The notes: a model not told the origin generated them from the sequence alone. DNA of 64,000 bases from Cyrtodaria siliqua (GCA_037043455.1 JAWPHD010001340.1:258001-322000), one strand, 5' to 3'. Positions 13,146 through 25,074 are shown, counted from the stretch's first letter. Numbers and translations are program-made.

Positions 13146-13345
13146 GGTGGTGAAGACAGGGTTACCGACTTGGAACGGTCATTAGGCAATACTGCCTACT
13201 GGTGGTGAAGACAGGGTTACCGACTTGGAACGGTCATTAGGCCTACTGGTGGTGAAAACAGGGTTACCGACTTGGAACGGTCATTAGGCAATACTGCCTA
13301 CTGAATTGACGCCCAAATTGATAATACAGTGTAAATAAAAGTACA
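13146..13345 (-). repeat. Family B fragment with internal 55-bp triplication
   Basis: The minus-strand motif TGACCGTTCCAAGTCGGTAA identifies family B. A 55-bp block containing it starts at 13146, 13201 and 13248; the middle unit lacks 8 bp. The flank after 13320 (GTGTAAATAAA) matches the head of the 24405-24660 copy. Confidence 0.7.
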
Positions 13346-13524
13346 TCCCATCAAAAGGAAATCCCTAACAATAAAGTCAACATCCTTAGAAATTGCAAAC
13401 AATACACTTACATCTTGTTGAACAACCACATCAGTTGCAGTCAAAGAGAAAACCAATCTAGGGCACGACCAAAAAAAACTTGAAACGAAGGTTCATGAAC
13501 CTATTGCCATTTAGACCGCTATAA

Positions 13525-13611
13525 AACTGAAGCACATTAGGTGGGTCTTATACTGTATTTTGATTGACGTCAATCCCAGATCGCCTTCATTCCCTTTAAC
13601 GTCAAAACAGT
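13525..13611 (+). repeat. Direct repeat, copy 2
   Basis: Partner of 12927-13019, about 600 bp downstream in the same orientation, flanking the rearranged family B fragment. Confidence 0.6.
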
Positions 13612-14515
13612 CTAGACTGTGTTATGCTATAGTCATTTATAGCCGCAGAGTCTGATGTGTGTCGACACATGCAAGATTTAATTATTGTTTGCAACCTTTT
13701 GAGGCTTTTCAATTAATTTATATTTAGCAATCACGAAGGCGAAAAAGAGATCAGTTGAGAAAGATGTTGCTATGCGTCATGGGATCGGTTACCAACGGAA
13801 GTGACCTACATAAACATTATTAGATTTATTGTATTTGTGCGATGTAATTACTATACGGCAGTATTCAGAACTTTTTATTAGACATAGTGAGTGAATAACT
13901 AATTAATGAAATTATGAACAATCCCACGATTGTCCCCTCTAACATGTCTAAGGCCGTCTTGTCGAATGGTGTACAATTTAACATATCTCAAAGTCATTAC
14001 GCGTTCCCACCTTAATTCCATTAAGCGACGGGATATCTTATATAAGCAGGTTTTTAAAATGGATATTTTGACAATAAAACATCTTTAAAACATTTTTGCT
14101 TAAGAAATGCGATAACCTTTTTAACATTACCTATTAAATGTTTTAATTTTACAATAAGCAATTTTTTAAAGCCGAAATTAAGTTTTATTTCATACCCCAG
14201 CCAACCCCGTTTTCGCTTCTTGGAGAAAGGGTTGGATGGAGTATGAAAGTTAATGCAATGACCACGTAATGTATATACCCTAGTGGAAGCTTTGTGGTTA
14301 TCGACAAAAGAAGCATATTGGTTACTAAAGAATAAAAAAAGGCTAAACCCCTCAGTCGTGATTCCGGCAGCGGCTTATTTTTTAAACAAGTGTTTTGAAT
14401 TAACCGTGCTCATTTGCTTTCTATTTACTTGTTGAAGTACCGAGTGAAACACTTAAGCATTGAATCCTATTTACGTGTCGACGTGTCGTAAAACACCATT
14501 CATTCATTCATTAAG
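13612..14515. other. AT-rich DNA, no gene seen
   Basis: No coding frame or repeat recognised. A short CATT microsatellite lies near 14499-14513 at the tail of the adjacent SINE. Confidence 0.4.
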
Positions 14516-14705
14516 AATTGAATTGAACTGAATTGATGTTAAAGTCGCACCATATGGCTACTTTTCCAGCTTCCGCTGGTCACCAGGTGCCCCTCCGGGC
14601 AATTTTCGTGCATGGGCGGGCACCTAGGTAAAACCATCGACCCCACAGCGGTGAGGGACACGTGATTTCAGGCCATAATCTCTAACCATTCGGCCACGGA
14701 CGCCC
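14516..14705 (-). repeat. tRNA-derived SINE (Ser/Leu-type head)
   Basis: Read on the minus strand it opens with GCGTCCGTGGCCGAATGG, a good A box, followed about 50 nt later by a degenerate B box (GGGTCGATGG). A body follows with GCACCTGGTGACC, and the 3' tail is built from AATTC-like pentamers. Head, body and simple-repeat tail in that order are the hallmarks of a SINE. No target-site duplication was established. Confidence 0.75.
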
Positions 14706-17016
14706 AAACACTTAATCATCTAGTCCACATGCTACATGCTATTTTCTATCCAGTCGATGCGTATTTTGAGTTAAACTGTTAAAGAGAATCACTTAGTTCG
14801 ACCTACGCCAGCATCGTCATGCTACGTAACCAACATGAAGAACTGATATTGTTTTATACAAATATGGAATATAAACAGCTAGTCATCATGTCATTACTGC
14901 GATATATGTTAACATTTGGTAAACATTAGAAAAGTCTGATACTTGCACATGCATTTATTGCGTTAATTAAAAAACAAATATTTTTTATGTGATGTCTCGT
15001 TATTGTCTTTGCCTGAATCCATTAATCACTATGCAAGCATACGAAAAAAATATATTTGTGTAATAGGAAAATAAATGTCAAATGATAAAATTATAAAATA
15101 ATAGCCAAGGACTTTCACATCCAAAACTTTCCAGAGCATTGCTAAATGTATAGTACATACTATTAAAGAAATGACAATGAAGATATCACACCGTTCCTAG
15201 GTAAATCTATATCACAAAGACGTAGTCTTTGTAGTCGCAGGGTAAGTCCTTTTTGACAGTTTTCGTATGTTGGGGTAAACGCATCTATTTCGCTTACAAT
15301 CTCCACGCAGAGTTATCGTTCCTTGCACTCACATATATCTCTGCTAACTACTAAATTACAAGATTTTGGTAAAACTGTTAAATTGGAATATGTTTGCCTG
15401 AAACTTATTTATTTCTTGTGTAAATATCATTTTCAGAATATCTGCAAATTAGATGTTGCAAGATTTGAAATAATGCATGAAAACAATTTAGTTTTAATCG
15501 GGACTATTTTACTACAAAAATAATACTTACTTAGGTCTCCTCAATCGAAACGCACAAACCGAAGCTCGACAGCAGAAAATTACTAAAAAAAATTAACTCT
15601 TAGAAATAAAAATTGAAATTATTTAATATAGGTCTATATTTTATCTTTACAGATCACGCAAAAAGATTTATTATAAACATCGTCATAACTTTTTGAATAA
15701 TCACGTGACCTAACCGTTCGCCCTACTTCCTATGACGTTGACAGAGTCAAATGAGGAACGAGTGTACTCTGGGTAGAGATTGTCTCGCTTAGTCTTTGTA
15801 GTCGCAGAATTTGTTCCCTTTGACATTTTGCGACTATCATTCAAAGGCGATAATATATATTCTGTATTTATATGTATTTCGAGGGATTACTATGTTCAAA
15901 ATATTGACATTTTGTTAGCCGAAAGTCAAAGGGATACAAAATAGTGCACTGTTGCTATGTAAACAACATGTTCATTAGTCACACGTCTTGATGTATGATG
16001 TATTTCATTTTATTACAATACATACATATGAAAGTTATATCAATGATTGCATATAAATATACAATAGACACAATAATCGCTCAATGGCGTTGCGAAACAT
16101 TGAACTCAAATTAAACAAAAATAGTTAATACATAATATTCTGACATCATTGATATTTAAAGGGGGAAACTGTGTATCAACTGTATGATTATTATAATGAA
16201 GCAAAAATGGGAGTGTTTTTTATTTTTAAAAAAGGAATACTAGTATCATAATTTATATAAGAATATATATGGTTTGCTTATTAGTATTGTTTTTTGTTTT
16301 CGAAATTGAAAACACTCCCCCACCACAACCCTACCCCGACCCATCCACGCCCTCTCCCCCACCTCCCTTACATATATACCTATAATACCAGCTCCTCATA
16401 TCTGATGAGGATGAACAATATAAAAAGAATGGAGAGGGGTTTAATGTTTACGTTGATTTATCTATGCTATTAATGTTCCAGATCAATTGTTTACATAAAA
16501 GTCTTGCAAACATGCAAGGCAGAACGATTTAATAAATCACAAGATAGTCCCAGTTAAGTAATAATGCATATTGGTGACGCATAGAGGACCTTACATTAGA
16601 GCGTATTAATGTTATCAGCGTGTCTTCTAGGAGTGCAATAATGCCATGACCTACATATCGCAATACCATACAGTATGTAAATGAAGATCGAATTACTGTA
16701 TTTGTAGACAGTAAGTCGTTAGAACCCAATTATTTGTATAGCATACGATATGTTCAGACTGACCTTAATATTTATCTTATTTCCAATCTAACTTTATAGC
16801 ATGCATATTAATAACGTTGAATTGTGTTTTAAGATATCATATTATTTGTAGTGCAAATATGTTACAGCCGAGTTACATATCTGACATCGTTCAAACAATC
16901 AAAAGACGTCTTGAGTTCTTACAAAATAGCACCTAGTAAAAGTTACAACAATTTGAAATTAGCACGTCTCGTGGGTGCTATGTGATACATGTAAATAGAG
17001 AAGTGGATATACAAGT
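14706..17016. other. AT-rich DNA without recognisable genes
   Basis: The phrase AGTCTTTGTAGTCGCAG occurs at about 15222 and 15793. An imperfect inverted pair around CCCTTTGACA lies near 15810 and 15920, hinting at a degraded small element. A C-rich patch lies at 16314-16370. Open frames of 66 codons (15323-15523, 16529-16729) have no supporting features. Confidence 0.4.
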
Positions 17017-17082
17017 GGAACAGAAAATGCAGCATTCAAGGACCACAATCAACCACAAACACGCACAGAAACACATGCAGAA
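17017..17082 (-). repeat. Family B 3'-end fragment
   Basis: On the minus strand the piece contains one copy of the motif that is tandemly expanded at 28745-29114 (GTTGATTGTGGTCCTTGAAT) followed by CTGTTCCACTTG. It is a useful single-unit comparator. Confidence 0.6.
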
Positions 17083-18380
17083 CCTCATATTTATGACTTT
17101 GTATATGTATCTTAAATAAACCCGTTAGATACAAAGATAGGACTCGTTTATGTGGATATTTTTTCCGACTTTTTTATGATAAAAACATATGGGACATGCC
17201 TACAGAAAAAGACACCAAAACAACCCAACCCACCCCCTCCACGTGAAATCGAGTATGCTTTTTTTGTTGAATGGACGAAAAATTGAATTTCAATGGCATA
17301 AACAAGAAAAAATGTAGCAGGTTTTATTTAGTATGTTCATGTGAGTTATTATAAGGTGCATATACTCTAGATGACTACACAAATAATGTGGACCACACCA
17401 CACTACTCTTTAAAATATATCTAGATGTTGCACGCTCTAATAAACAATCGTGATCCCATGTAACTTTCAGTTATCTCCCATTTCGTCAAAAAAGGTTCCA
17501 TTGTTAAAAATGAAAAAAAATGGTCCTATAGCAACCTCAGCACCCAAACGCAACGGCACTGTCGGCCCACAGCACCTAAACGCAACGGCAGTATCAACTT
17601 TTGTATCTTAACTAATTTTCTTATTTTAAATATATTTTAGAATAGATATATGATAATATTTTGTTTTAACCCATAGTTTGTAAAACATTTATTTTTTGTT
17701 TAAATTGTTACATCTTTTGAGAGTTACCCTCCCTTTATATGAAAACATGAAATGTACTGATAAAACACATAACATGAGTCAAAGATCGCTTAAAGATATA
17801 CAATTCTTAAAATTGGTATGAAATAATAGAAAAAAACATAAAAAATTGACCCATTTATCGCAGATTTTCCGTCTATAAAAAATGAAATATGGATAATCTT
17901 AAATTACCTCCCTTAAAATTGAATATTGTTTGAAATTCAAGTAACTGTAATTCAGCGTTAACATTAAATATTTCGAACTTTTCTTTTGCAAACGCATTTG
18001 TAGTGGTAATGCTAGTAAAACATGATGTCAAAATAATTTTAACTGGCATATTTTAGAATTAGGAACATCGAAAGCTTCACTAATTTGAAATGCTTAATAA
18101 AATCCTATATACCCAGTTGTATAAGTGTTATAACTTATTTCTAAGAAAACACATTGGCTTAAAAGTTTTAAAATATGTTCATGCAATCAGAGCAGACTTA
18201 CACTCGATTTACACTCGTTATTTTGCAGTTTAACCGTATCTCTAAACCAGCTCAAAATACACAAAACAATGAAAATATTATTCGGTTGGTACTTAGCAAT
18301 TTGGTTTAGTGTATTTCATTAAAAATTCAAAATTTAAAACTCATTTCATACCGGCATTATAAGATATTGAACTTAATTTG
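17083..18380. other. AT-rich DNA, no gene seen
   Basis: Contains a piece near 17500-17590 resembling 13026-13090 (AATGGTCCT.. then CAGCACC). Otherwise no repeat, RNA gene or credible coding frame. Confidence 0.4.
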
Positions 18381-18799
18381 GTTTGTACTACACAACTGAA
18401 CACAATGTTTGTACTACACAACTAAACACGATGTTTGTATTACACAACTAAACACGATGTTTGTACTACACAACTTAACACGATGTTTGTACTACACAAC
18501 TGAACACAATGTTTGTACTACACAACTGAACACGAGGTTTGTACTACACAACTGAACACGATGTTTGTACTACACAACTAAACAAGATGTTTGTATTACA
18601 CAACTGAACACGATGTTTGTGCTACACAACTAAACAAGATGTTTGTATTACACAACTAAACACGATGTTTGTACTACACAACTAAACACGATGTTTGTAC
18701 TACACAACTGAACACGAGGTTTGTACTACACAACTGAACACGATGTTTGTACTACACAACTAAACAAGATGTTTGTATTACACAACTGAACACGATGTT
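18381..18799 (+). repeat. 26-bp minisatellite, 16 units
   Basis: The unit is GTTTGTACTACACAACT plus AACACGAT-type ending. Variation is limited to a few positions (ACTGAACA/ACTAAACA, CACGAT/CAAGAT). The order of variant units from about 18530 recurs from about 18714, suggesting block duplication. Confidence 0.95.
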
Positions 18800-19237
18800 T
18801 TAAGATGTAAAATGATCTCTGCAGGAGAATTTTGTTAACAAAAGGATTAAAATGGCGCTCGATACTTGATCAAAACATCGAAAGATGTGACATCACTAAC
18901 TATATGGGTAGATATGGAAAGTACAAATAAATTGGTATTCGATACATTTGTGCCTAAAACTGATAGATCTACGATATATTTATTTTGTTTTCAACTGCTT
19001 TAAATATCTGTACATTGTGACGTATCACACATCAATTTGATCGGAAGGCGGTCGTCATAGCAACGGAGTAGATATATCCTGTGTAGTTATGAAAATACGT
19101 CATCAATATCAGGAAAGCTTTATTCCAGCGTTTAACATTTCTTTCCAGAAGCACCTAGGGATAGTTGCTGCTAACAATGTAATAAAAACGTTTAATATTA
19201 AATAAAATTTGACTCAATTTAAAGATATACACTTCTT
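18800..19237. other. Non-coding spacer
   Basis: No open frame or repeat recognised between the 26-bp array and family A copy 3. Confidence 0.4.
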
Positions 19238-19486
19238 GCAGCCGTAAAAAGTCGCCCCGACTACAAATCAGTAGTGTTATTATTTACTTTTCCTTTGCTA
19301 TCATCAAGCCCATTCTGTGTTGCTTTACATTAGAATATCGCTTAAGTCGGTGCTAGGAGGCGTGGAAGGTGTTGCATCCTATAATAACCTCTCATGAACA
19401 GACTCAATAAAACCGAGTCTGCTACTTTTTTTCTCTTGCTTGTGTTTGTTGCTTTCAATGGATCACCTTTTCAGTATTTATTTCCT
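19238..19486 (+). repeat. Interspersed repeat family A, copy 3
   Basis: Contains GCCGTAAAAAGTCGCCCCGA, CGCTTAAGTCGGTGCTAGGA, the ACAGACT/GAGTCTG pair and an end at TTTTCAGTATTTATT. It lies directly upstream of the DIRS-like remnant. Confidence 0.75.
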
Positions 19487-19629
19487 ATCAACTGTTCAAA
19501 GATGATAGATCTAGTAGATAGCAGGTGATTGAACATTATCATAATAATGTTCAATTATGGACAGTATTTATGACCAATTGTTTTATTTTCATGTCACTGA
19601 AAATATGCCAAGACTTCGTCCAAGACGTA

Positions 19630-20085
19630 GAGAAACGCACGAAGGCAGGTTGAGCAACTGAGGGCTCGGCGAGTTCAGCCTGGTAGCGATGTGCGGGCAC
19701 GTGGCGAGCCACAACAACATTTACCCGATCAACAAATGGCCCCTGCCCAGGTTCAATAATATCAAGGACCAATACCATATCCTGCAAGAACAGTGCACTA
19801 TCCGGCACTACAAATTCATGCCCAGTTATATATGAATGCCCAGCATGGACATTTATATCAGGGGCAGTTCCCCCAGCAACAGCAACAACACTATCAAGGG
19901 CCAACCGGTTATGAACCCAATATTGGTCCACATGTACAAAAAAAAAACAAGTTCAGTTCATCCATTGCAGTCCATATGTTGGGATATTGGATTAAAAGTA
20001 CCCCGCAAATTAAACGCAAGATCTGGAATGGGGAATTCATTGAATTAATTTCGTTATTAACCATATCAAATTTAGATTCACAACA
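19630..20085 (+). pseudogene. DIRS-like gag C-terminus (fragment)
   Basis: One frame from about 19640 reads a Pro/Gln-rich, Arg-containing stretch with a single in-frame stop near 19762, then a poly-Gln run (about 19880-19895) and, from about 19995, the block IKRKIWNGEFIELISLL. That block resembles the conserved end of DIRS-type gag proteins. The frame runs straight into RT sequence with no linker, so the DNA between gag and the RT palm has been deleted. Overlapping minus-strand frames are shadows. The gag label is inference from position and one conserved block. Confidence 0.55.
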
Positions 20086-20815
20086 GACCATTCTGTTAAT
20101 AATTGCTAAATTTATACAATGGGCAGTCTCTAAAAAAGCAAATTCAGACAACTTGGATCATTACCTGTATTATTATGTCTTTGCAGAAAAGCATGACACT
20201 AATGCATGTCAAATATGGATGAACACATTTGATTTGGTCTGTTATCATATTGGTTTTCCAATAAACGAAGATAAAACTAAAGGTCCCACCACAAAAATGC
20301 AATACCTTGGTCTTGAAATTGACTCAGGTGAAGGAATTGTCAGAATCCAAAAAGAAAAGGTTGATAAAGCAATCGAATTATTACAAGATGCGCTCAAGGC
20401 CAAAAAAAACTCAGATTGAGATATTTGCAGTCCACTGTGGTGTTATTTTTTTTATTCAAAAGCTATTCCTTCAATTGTCGTTTTTACGAGGCTATGTTAT
20501 GAAAAAAGACCACACCATTTCATTCGCGTTACAGATGGCATGAAAGAAGATATTAAAATTTGGTTACATTTCCTAGAACATTTTAATGGAGTGTGCATTT
20601 TTAGTGATCTGTAGTGGGTCTCAGACGATGATATAGAGCTATTTACTGATGCTGCTGGTTCTCGGAATTTGGGCTGTTGGGTATTTTTTTCGAGGAAATT
20701 GGGTGTGTTTTAAGTTTGCAAGGATATTACATACCTAGCATTGTTCAAATGAGAGATATACATATTTCTGGTAAAGAAAACAAAATTTGTAATGCCATTA
20801 GTCGATTTCTGTGAG
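20086..20815 (+). pseudogene. DIRS-like reverse transcriptase and RNase H (decayed)
   Basis: RT palm and RNase H of a DIRS-type retroelement, read across several frames. The RT active-site region reads HYLYYYVFAEK, so the YLDD motif has become YLYY (two Asp codons changed to Tyr at 20168-20173). It is followed by INEDKTKGPTTKMQYLGLEID (20257-20325). After 20420 the frame changes but the connection continues (LRYLQST..., HHFIRVTDGMKEDIKIW). RNase H starts with LFTDAAGS (about 20639-20662). The end reads GKENKICNAISRF (about 20770-20810), the usual boundary before the recombinase. Stops and frameshifts make it non-functional. Confidence 0.85.
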
Positions 20816-21019
20816 CCAGACTGTGTAATCTACTCCCGGCTCAGGAGCCCAAACAGCAATTCCAGAATCGTTTCTTCGCCTTTTTAACATGAAACAGACT
20901 CATTGAAGCGTCGTGGTAGTTAATACTCACACAACCTATCAGGCTGGAAATGCTTCCTTTGAGAAATTTAGATTAAAATAAGCATTATGAACAACTCTGG
21001 CTCCCTCCTATTTGGCAAA

Positions 21020-21905
21020 TAGTTGAATACATAGCCTTAATGTTGGAAAATAATTATGCATACTCGACGGTAAGCTGTCATGTTACTTCCATTAGTTATT
21101 TCAAGAAGATTAATAGTTTAACAAATGAAATGCAAACATGTTTGTCAGGCGCATGTTAAATGGCATGAACATAATTTCATATATCCGTAAAGACAATAGA
21201 ATGCCTATCCCTGTTTAATTCATACGTGTATCTCAAACTATGAAGCTAACTTGGTCATTTGTGTATATTCTTTGGCATTTTGTGCTCTCGTATGAGTAAG
21301 TCAAATAAAGATTCTGAAAATAAACTTAAGTTTCACAAATGTAGTGTTTAGCTTTAACTGAATCAATAATTTCATTAGAAATTCAAAAACTATTGGTTTG
21401 GTAGAGGTGCAAAAATCACAGTTCAGTTCTCGGAACACAATACGTTCCTTAATGAGGCTTTGGCGTGCAGGCCAAAAATAGAAGGTCTATGTCATTTTGA
21501 TGGATCACCAGTAACAACCTACCAATTTAACAGTGTGCTTAAAAAAGCATTACAATTCTTAGGTTCTTTATTTCTGTGTGCGTTTGTTGTTGACTGTCGT
21601 CATTTAATACTACGTTTCCTGTTCATTTTTTATATCTATTTTTAGGCATTAGGGTTATATATTATAAATCCCATTCTTTCATAATTGGGGGTGCAACAGC
21701 AATGTTTAATGAAGGGATGAAAATATACAAGTTATTTACGCTAATAGTATATAGAAATAAGACCATTCATCATACTTTCAGTGGCAAAAGCTCAGTGGAT
21801 AGAGCGCCTAAATCTGAAGATAAAATTAAAGAATTAGGTCAATTGAAATCGAATGCATATAAAAGTTACATACTGAATATGCCTCCCTTAAATCTGGTAA
21901 TGTGA
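21020..21905 (+). pseudogene. DIRS-like tyrosine recombinase with probable intron
   Basis: The tyrosine recombinase would integrate the element's circular DNA. The N-terminal core-binding part reads NYAYSTVSCHVTSISYFKKI (about 21050-21110), then MLNGM and RKDNRMPI (about 21150-21215). The catalytic part reads CRPKIEGLCHFDGSPVTTYQ from 21466, LQFLG at 21562, and YKSHSF at 21663 onward. Removing 21563-21645 joins LG to IRVIYYKSHSF in frame. The catalytic Arg of the HxxR box is Ile here (ATA, 21681-21683). The Tyr-box end is SNAYKSYI (about 21850-21875). About 100 bp of extra sequence before SEDKIKELG (near 21720-21810) contains a tRNA A-box-like piece. Decayed copy. Confidence 0.85.
21563..21645 (+). 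other. Probable 83-bp spliceosomal intron in the recombinase
   Basis: Donor TTAG|GTTCTT, acceptor TATCTATTTTTAG|GC with a long pyrimidine-rich tract. Splicing joins two frames (21460 onward and 21702 onward) into one continuous recombinase reading with the expected LG...KSHSF spacing. Unspliced, the frame hits a stop at the acceptor itself. Confidence 0.65.
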
Positions 21906-22900
21906 GAGATAACGAATATAATTTAACATAATAAAGTTAAAGTTCGGTAATGTGAGAGATAACGAATATAATTTAACATAATAAAGTTAAGCTCTGTAAT
22001 GTGAGAGATAACGAATATAATTTAACATAATAAAGTTAAGCTCTGTAATGTGAGAGATAACAAATATAATTTAACATAATAAAGTTAAAGCTAGGTAATG
22101 TGAGAGATAACGAATACAATTTAACATAATAAAGTTAAAGCTCGGTAATGTGAGAGATAACGAATATAATTTAACATAATAAAGTTAAAGCTCGGTAATG
22201 TGAGAGATAACGAATATAATTTAACATAATAAAGTTAAAGCTCGGTAATGTGAGAGATAATGAATATAATTTAACATAATAAAGTTAAGCTCTGTAATGT
22301 GAGAGATAACGAATATAATTTAACATAATATAGTTAAGCTCTGTAATGTGAGAGATAACGAATATAATTTAACATAATAAAGTTAAAGCTCGGTAATGTG
22401 AGAGATAACGAATATAATTTAACATAATAAAGTTAAAGCTCGGTAATGTGAGAGATAACGAATATAATTTAACATATTAACGTTAAAGCTCGGTAATGTG
22501 AGAGATAACGAATATAATTTAACATATTAACGTTAAAGCTCGGTAATGTGAGAGATAACGAATATAATTAAACATAATAAAGTTAAAGCTCGGTAATGTG
22601 AGAGACAACGAATATAATTTAACATAATAAAGTCAAAGCTCGGTAATGTGAGAGATAACGATTATATTGTACATAATAATGTCAAAGGTCGGTAATGTGA
22701 GAGATAACGAATCTAAAGAAAATAATAAAGTCAAAGCTCGGTAATGTGAGAGATAACGATTATATTGTACATAATACAGTCAAAGCTCGGTAATGTGAGA
22801 GATAACGATTATATTGTACATAATAATGCCAAAGGTCGGTAATGTGAGAGATAACGAATCTAAAGAAAATAATAAAGTCAAAGCTCGGTAATGTGAGAGA
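21893..22900 (+). repeat. 50-bp minisatellite, left part
   Basis: The unit contains CGGTAATGTGAGAGATAACG and TTTAACATAATAAAGTTAAA; about 20 units. Units near the right end are a variant class (GATTATATTGTACATAA). The array begins within the last codons of the DIRS-like recombinase. Confidence 0.95.
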
Positions 22901-23231
22901 TTATAAGAATTTTTCATGGGTATCCGGTGAAGATAGGGAATTCCAGCCCGAGGTATAAGTGTTTTTTATCGGAACTGAGGCTCTGCCGAGGTTCCGATTA
23001 AAACACTTATACCGAGGGTTGGAGTTCCCTATCTGAACCGAATACCCATGATAGATTCTTTTTCTTGCATATCGGAGATATGTTGTGCGTCGACGCCGCC
23101 AGCTACTAACATTTTACATGTTTTCCTGCATACCGGATGTTGGCGCGCGTGAATTTTATCTCGACCCTAGGGTGAGATGGAAATATCTAGCCCCGGTAAA
23201 ATGACGGATATCCTTGTCCGGTATGCAAGAA
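22901..23231. mobile_element. Foldback insertion splitting the 50-bp array
   Basis: About 330 bp interrupt one array unit between GTGAGAGA and AACGATTATATTG. The left portion (22915-23050) is a 136-bp imperfect palindrome from CATGGGTATCCGG to CCGAATACCCATG with a nested hairpin around TCGGAAC/GTTCCGA. The right portion is bounded by TTTTCTTGCATA (about 23060) and its complement TATGCAAGAAAA (about 23223-23234). No coding frame. Array sequence resumes directly afterwards. Confidence 0.7.
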
Positions 23232-23945
23232 AACGATTATATTGTACATAATAATGTCAAAGGTCGGTAATGTGAGAGATAACGAATCTAAAGAAAATAA
23301 TAAAGTCAAAGCTCGGTAATGTGAGAGATAACGATTATATTGTACATAATACAGTCAAAGCTCGGTAATGTGAGAGATAACGATTATATTGTACATAATA
23401 ATGCCAAAGGTCGGTAATGTGAGAGATAACGAATCTAAAGAAAATAATAAAGTCAAAGCTCGGTAATGTGGGAGATAACGATGATATTGTACATAATAAA
23501 GCCAATGCACGGTAATGTGAGAGATAACGAATCTAATGTACATAATAAAGTCAAAGATCGGTAATGTGAGAGATAACGAATCTAATGTACATAATAAAGT
23601 CAAAGCTCGGTAATGTGAGAGATAACGATCATTTTGTACATAATAAAGTCAAAGCTCGGTACTGTGAGAGATAACGATCATTTTGTACATAATAAAGCCA
23701 ACGCATGGTATTGTGAGAGATTACGAATCTAATGTACATTATACAGCCAACGTTTGGAAATGTGGGAGATATTAACGAATAAAGTGTACATAAAGTTATG
23801 TGAGAGATAACGATTCGAATTTATATAATACATCCAACATGTCCAAAGCTCGGTAATGTGAGAGATAACGAATCGAATTTACATAATATATTCAAAACAT
23901 GAAAATGTGAGAGATAACGAATCCCATTTAACAGAATGAAGCCGT
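23232..23945 (+). repeat. 50-bp minisatellite, right part
   Basis: Continuation of the array after the foldback insertion. Units become progressively more divergent and shorter until recognition is lost near 23945. Block order (variant units at about 22660-22905) recurs at 23236-23460. Confidence 0.9.
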
Positions 23946-24242
23946 ATGGTTATTATGTAAGAGAGAACGTGCAATAGATAAGGAATCTGAGATACAGCGT
24001 GAAGCAATAGTATGATGATATGAGAGAAACGAATGTAATTTACATATTGAAGCGATAGCAGTGCGAAGAAACAACAACGCGATAGCAACATGCAAAGAGG
24101 AAAACATTGTAATGCATATTTCATAAACAAAACAGCATTCAAGAACGACATCAAACATCAGTATTCGGCAAACTGACTACTGTATAGCTCATAATTCCAG
24201 AATTGTTATAACTGCACATAACTTGCTCAGGGACCCAACACA

Positions 24243-24318
24243 TGTGGGCATGGCGGGGATCGAACCCACAATTTCTCGAGCAAAAGTACAACGCTCTATC
24301 ACTACACCACAGCGCTCC
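24243..24318 (-). repeat. tRNA-like SINE head
   Basis: The minus strand starts GGAGCGCTG with A box TGGTGTAGTGATAGAGC and a perfect T arm (GTGGG TTCGATC CCCGC). The 3' acceptor strand (CATGCCC) does not pair with GGAGCGC, so it is not a functional tRNA gene. Confidence 0.6.
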
Positions 24319-24404
24319 ACTTTGTTATTAGAATACGATCGGCATTCCGTATTAGCACCTACTTAAATGGACGAGACATATGGGATTTAATACAAAAAGT
24401 AGAT

Positions 24405-24660
24405 TCAAAAGGAAAAGTAGCAATCAAGGACGGCAGTCAACCACAAACACACACAGAAACAAAGAACGATTTTAAAGATGAATAAAAAGCAAGATAAGAC
24501 ATCACAAACACAAAAGGGTTCACAATATGGCTGCCGCCTTGGAACGGTCAGTGGCAAAAAAAAAGCCGCTGGGGGTTTAAAACAGGTTCTAGGGTGCACC
24601 AAACCTCACTATTACCATATTGTCATCCCAATAAACTGGATAATGTAAATAAAGATATCC
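24405..24660 (-). repeat. SINE-like repeat family B, copy (minus)
   Basis: Nearly full copy on the minus strand: head near 24655, GGTTTGGTGCACCCTAGAAC, TGACCGTTCCAAGGCGGCAG, and one copy of the GTTGACTG...CCTTGATT motif near the 3' end. Minus-strand open frames crossing it are not genes. Confidence 0.75.
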
Positions 24661-25074
24661 CTGCTAGGTTATAATCCCTAACAAGCAATGCAGCGTTAAA
24701 AGGCAATATAAGTAAAACACATAAATGACTATGTATAATATATAATATAAAAGAAACAGAAGCAAAGAAAGCCACAGAGTAATTAATTACCCAATGACTT
24801 GGCAGAAGCCAGAGCAAGAAGAGAACAAACCGTTTCGGGTACAACAATCCATCTTAATTTGTCCGACATATTTGTAGTTAATGAAAACGTTTGGTCAGGA
24901 AATCTTGACGTCTGGGATAGCTATTGTTGTAAAACGTGTTATTGTTAATTCAGTCCATGTTATATGGCTATAGTAAACTTTTGTTTTGTGATCGAAATTG
25001 GAAAGCACGTTTAGCATGTACATATATTCCGTTATAGTTTCTTATACGAGTTTTAATACATTTCAACTGATTTG
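24661..25074. other. AT-rich DNA, no gene seen
   Basis: No coding frame or repeat arm recognised. Confidence 0.4.

Noticed and set aside
19551..19931. 126-codon minus-strand frame
   Set aside because: Shadow of the plus-strand Pro/Gln-rich gag remnant.
23355..24158. Minus-strand frames with Leu/Ser-rich peptides
   Set aside because: Generated by the 50-bp array and its degenerate edge.
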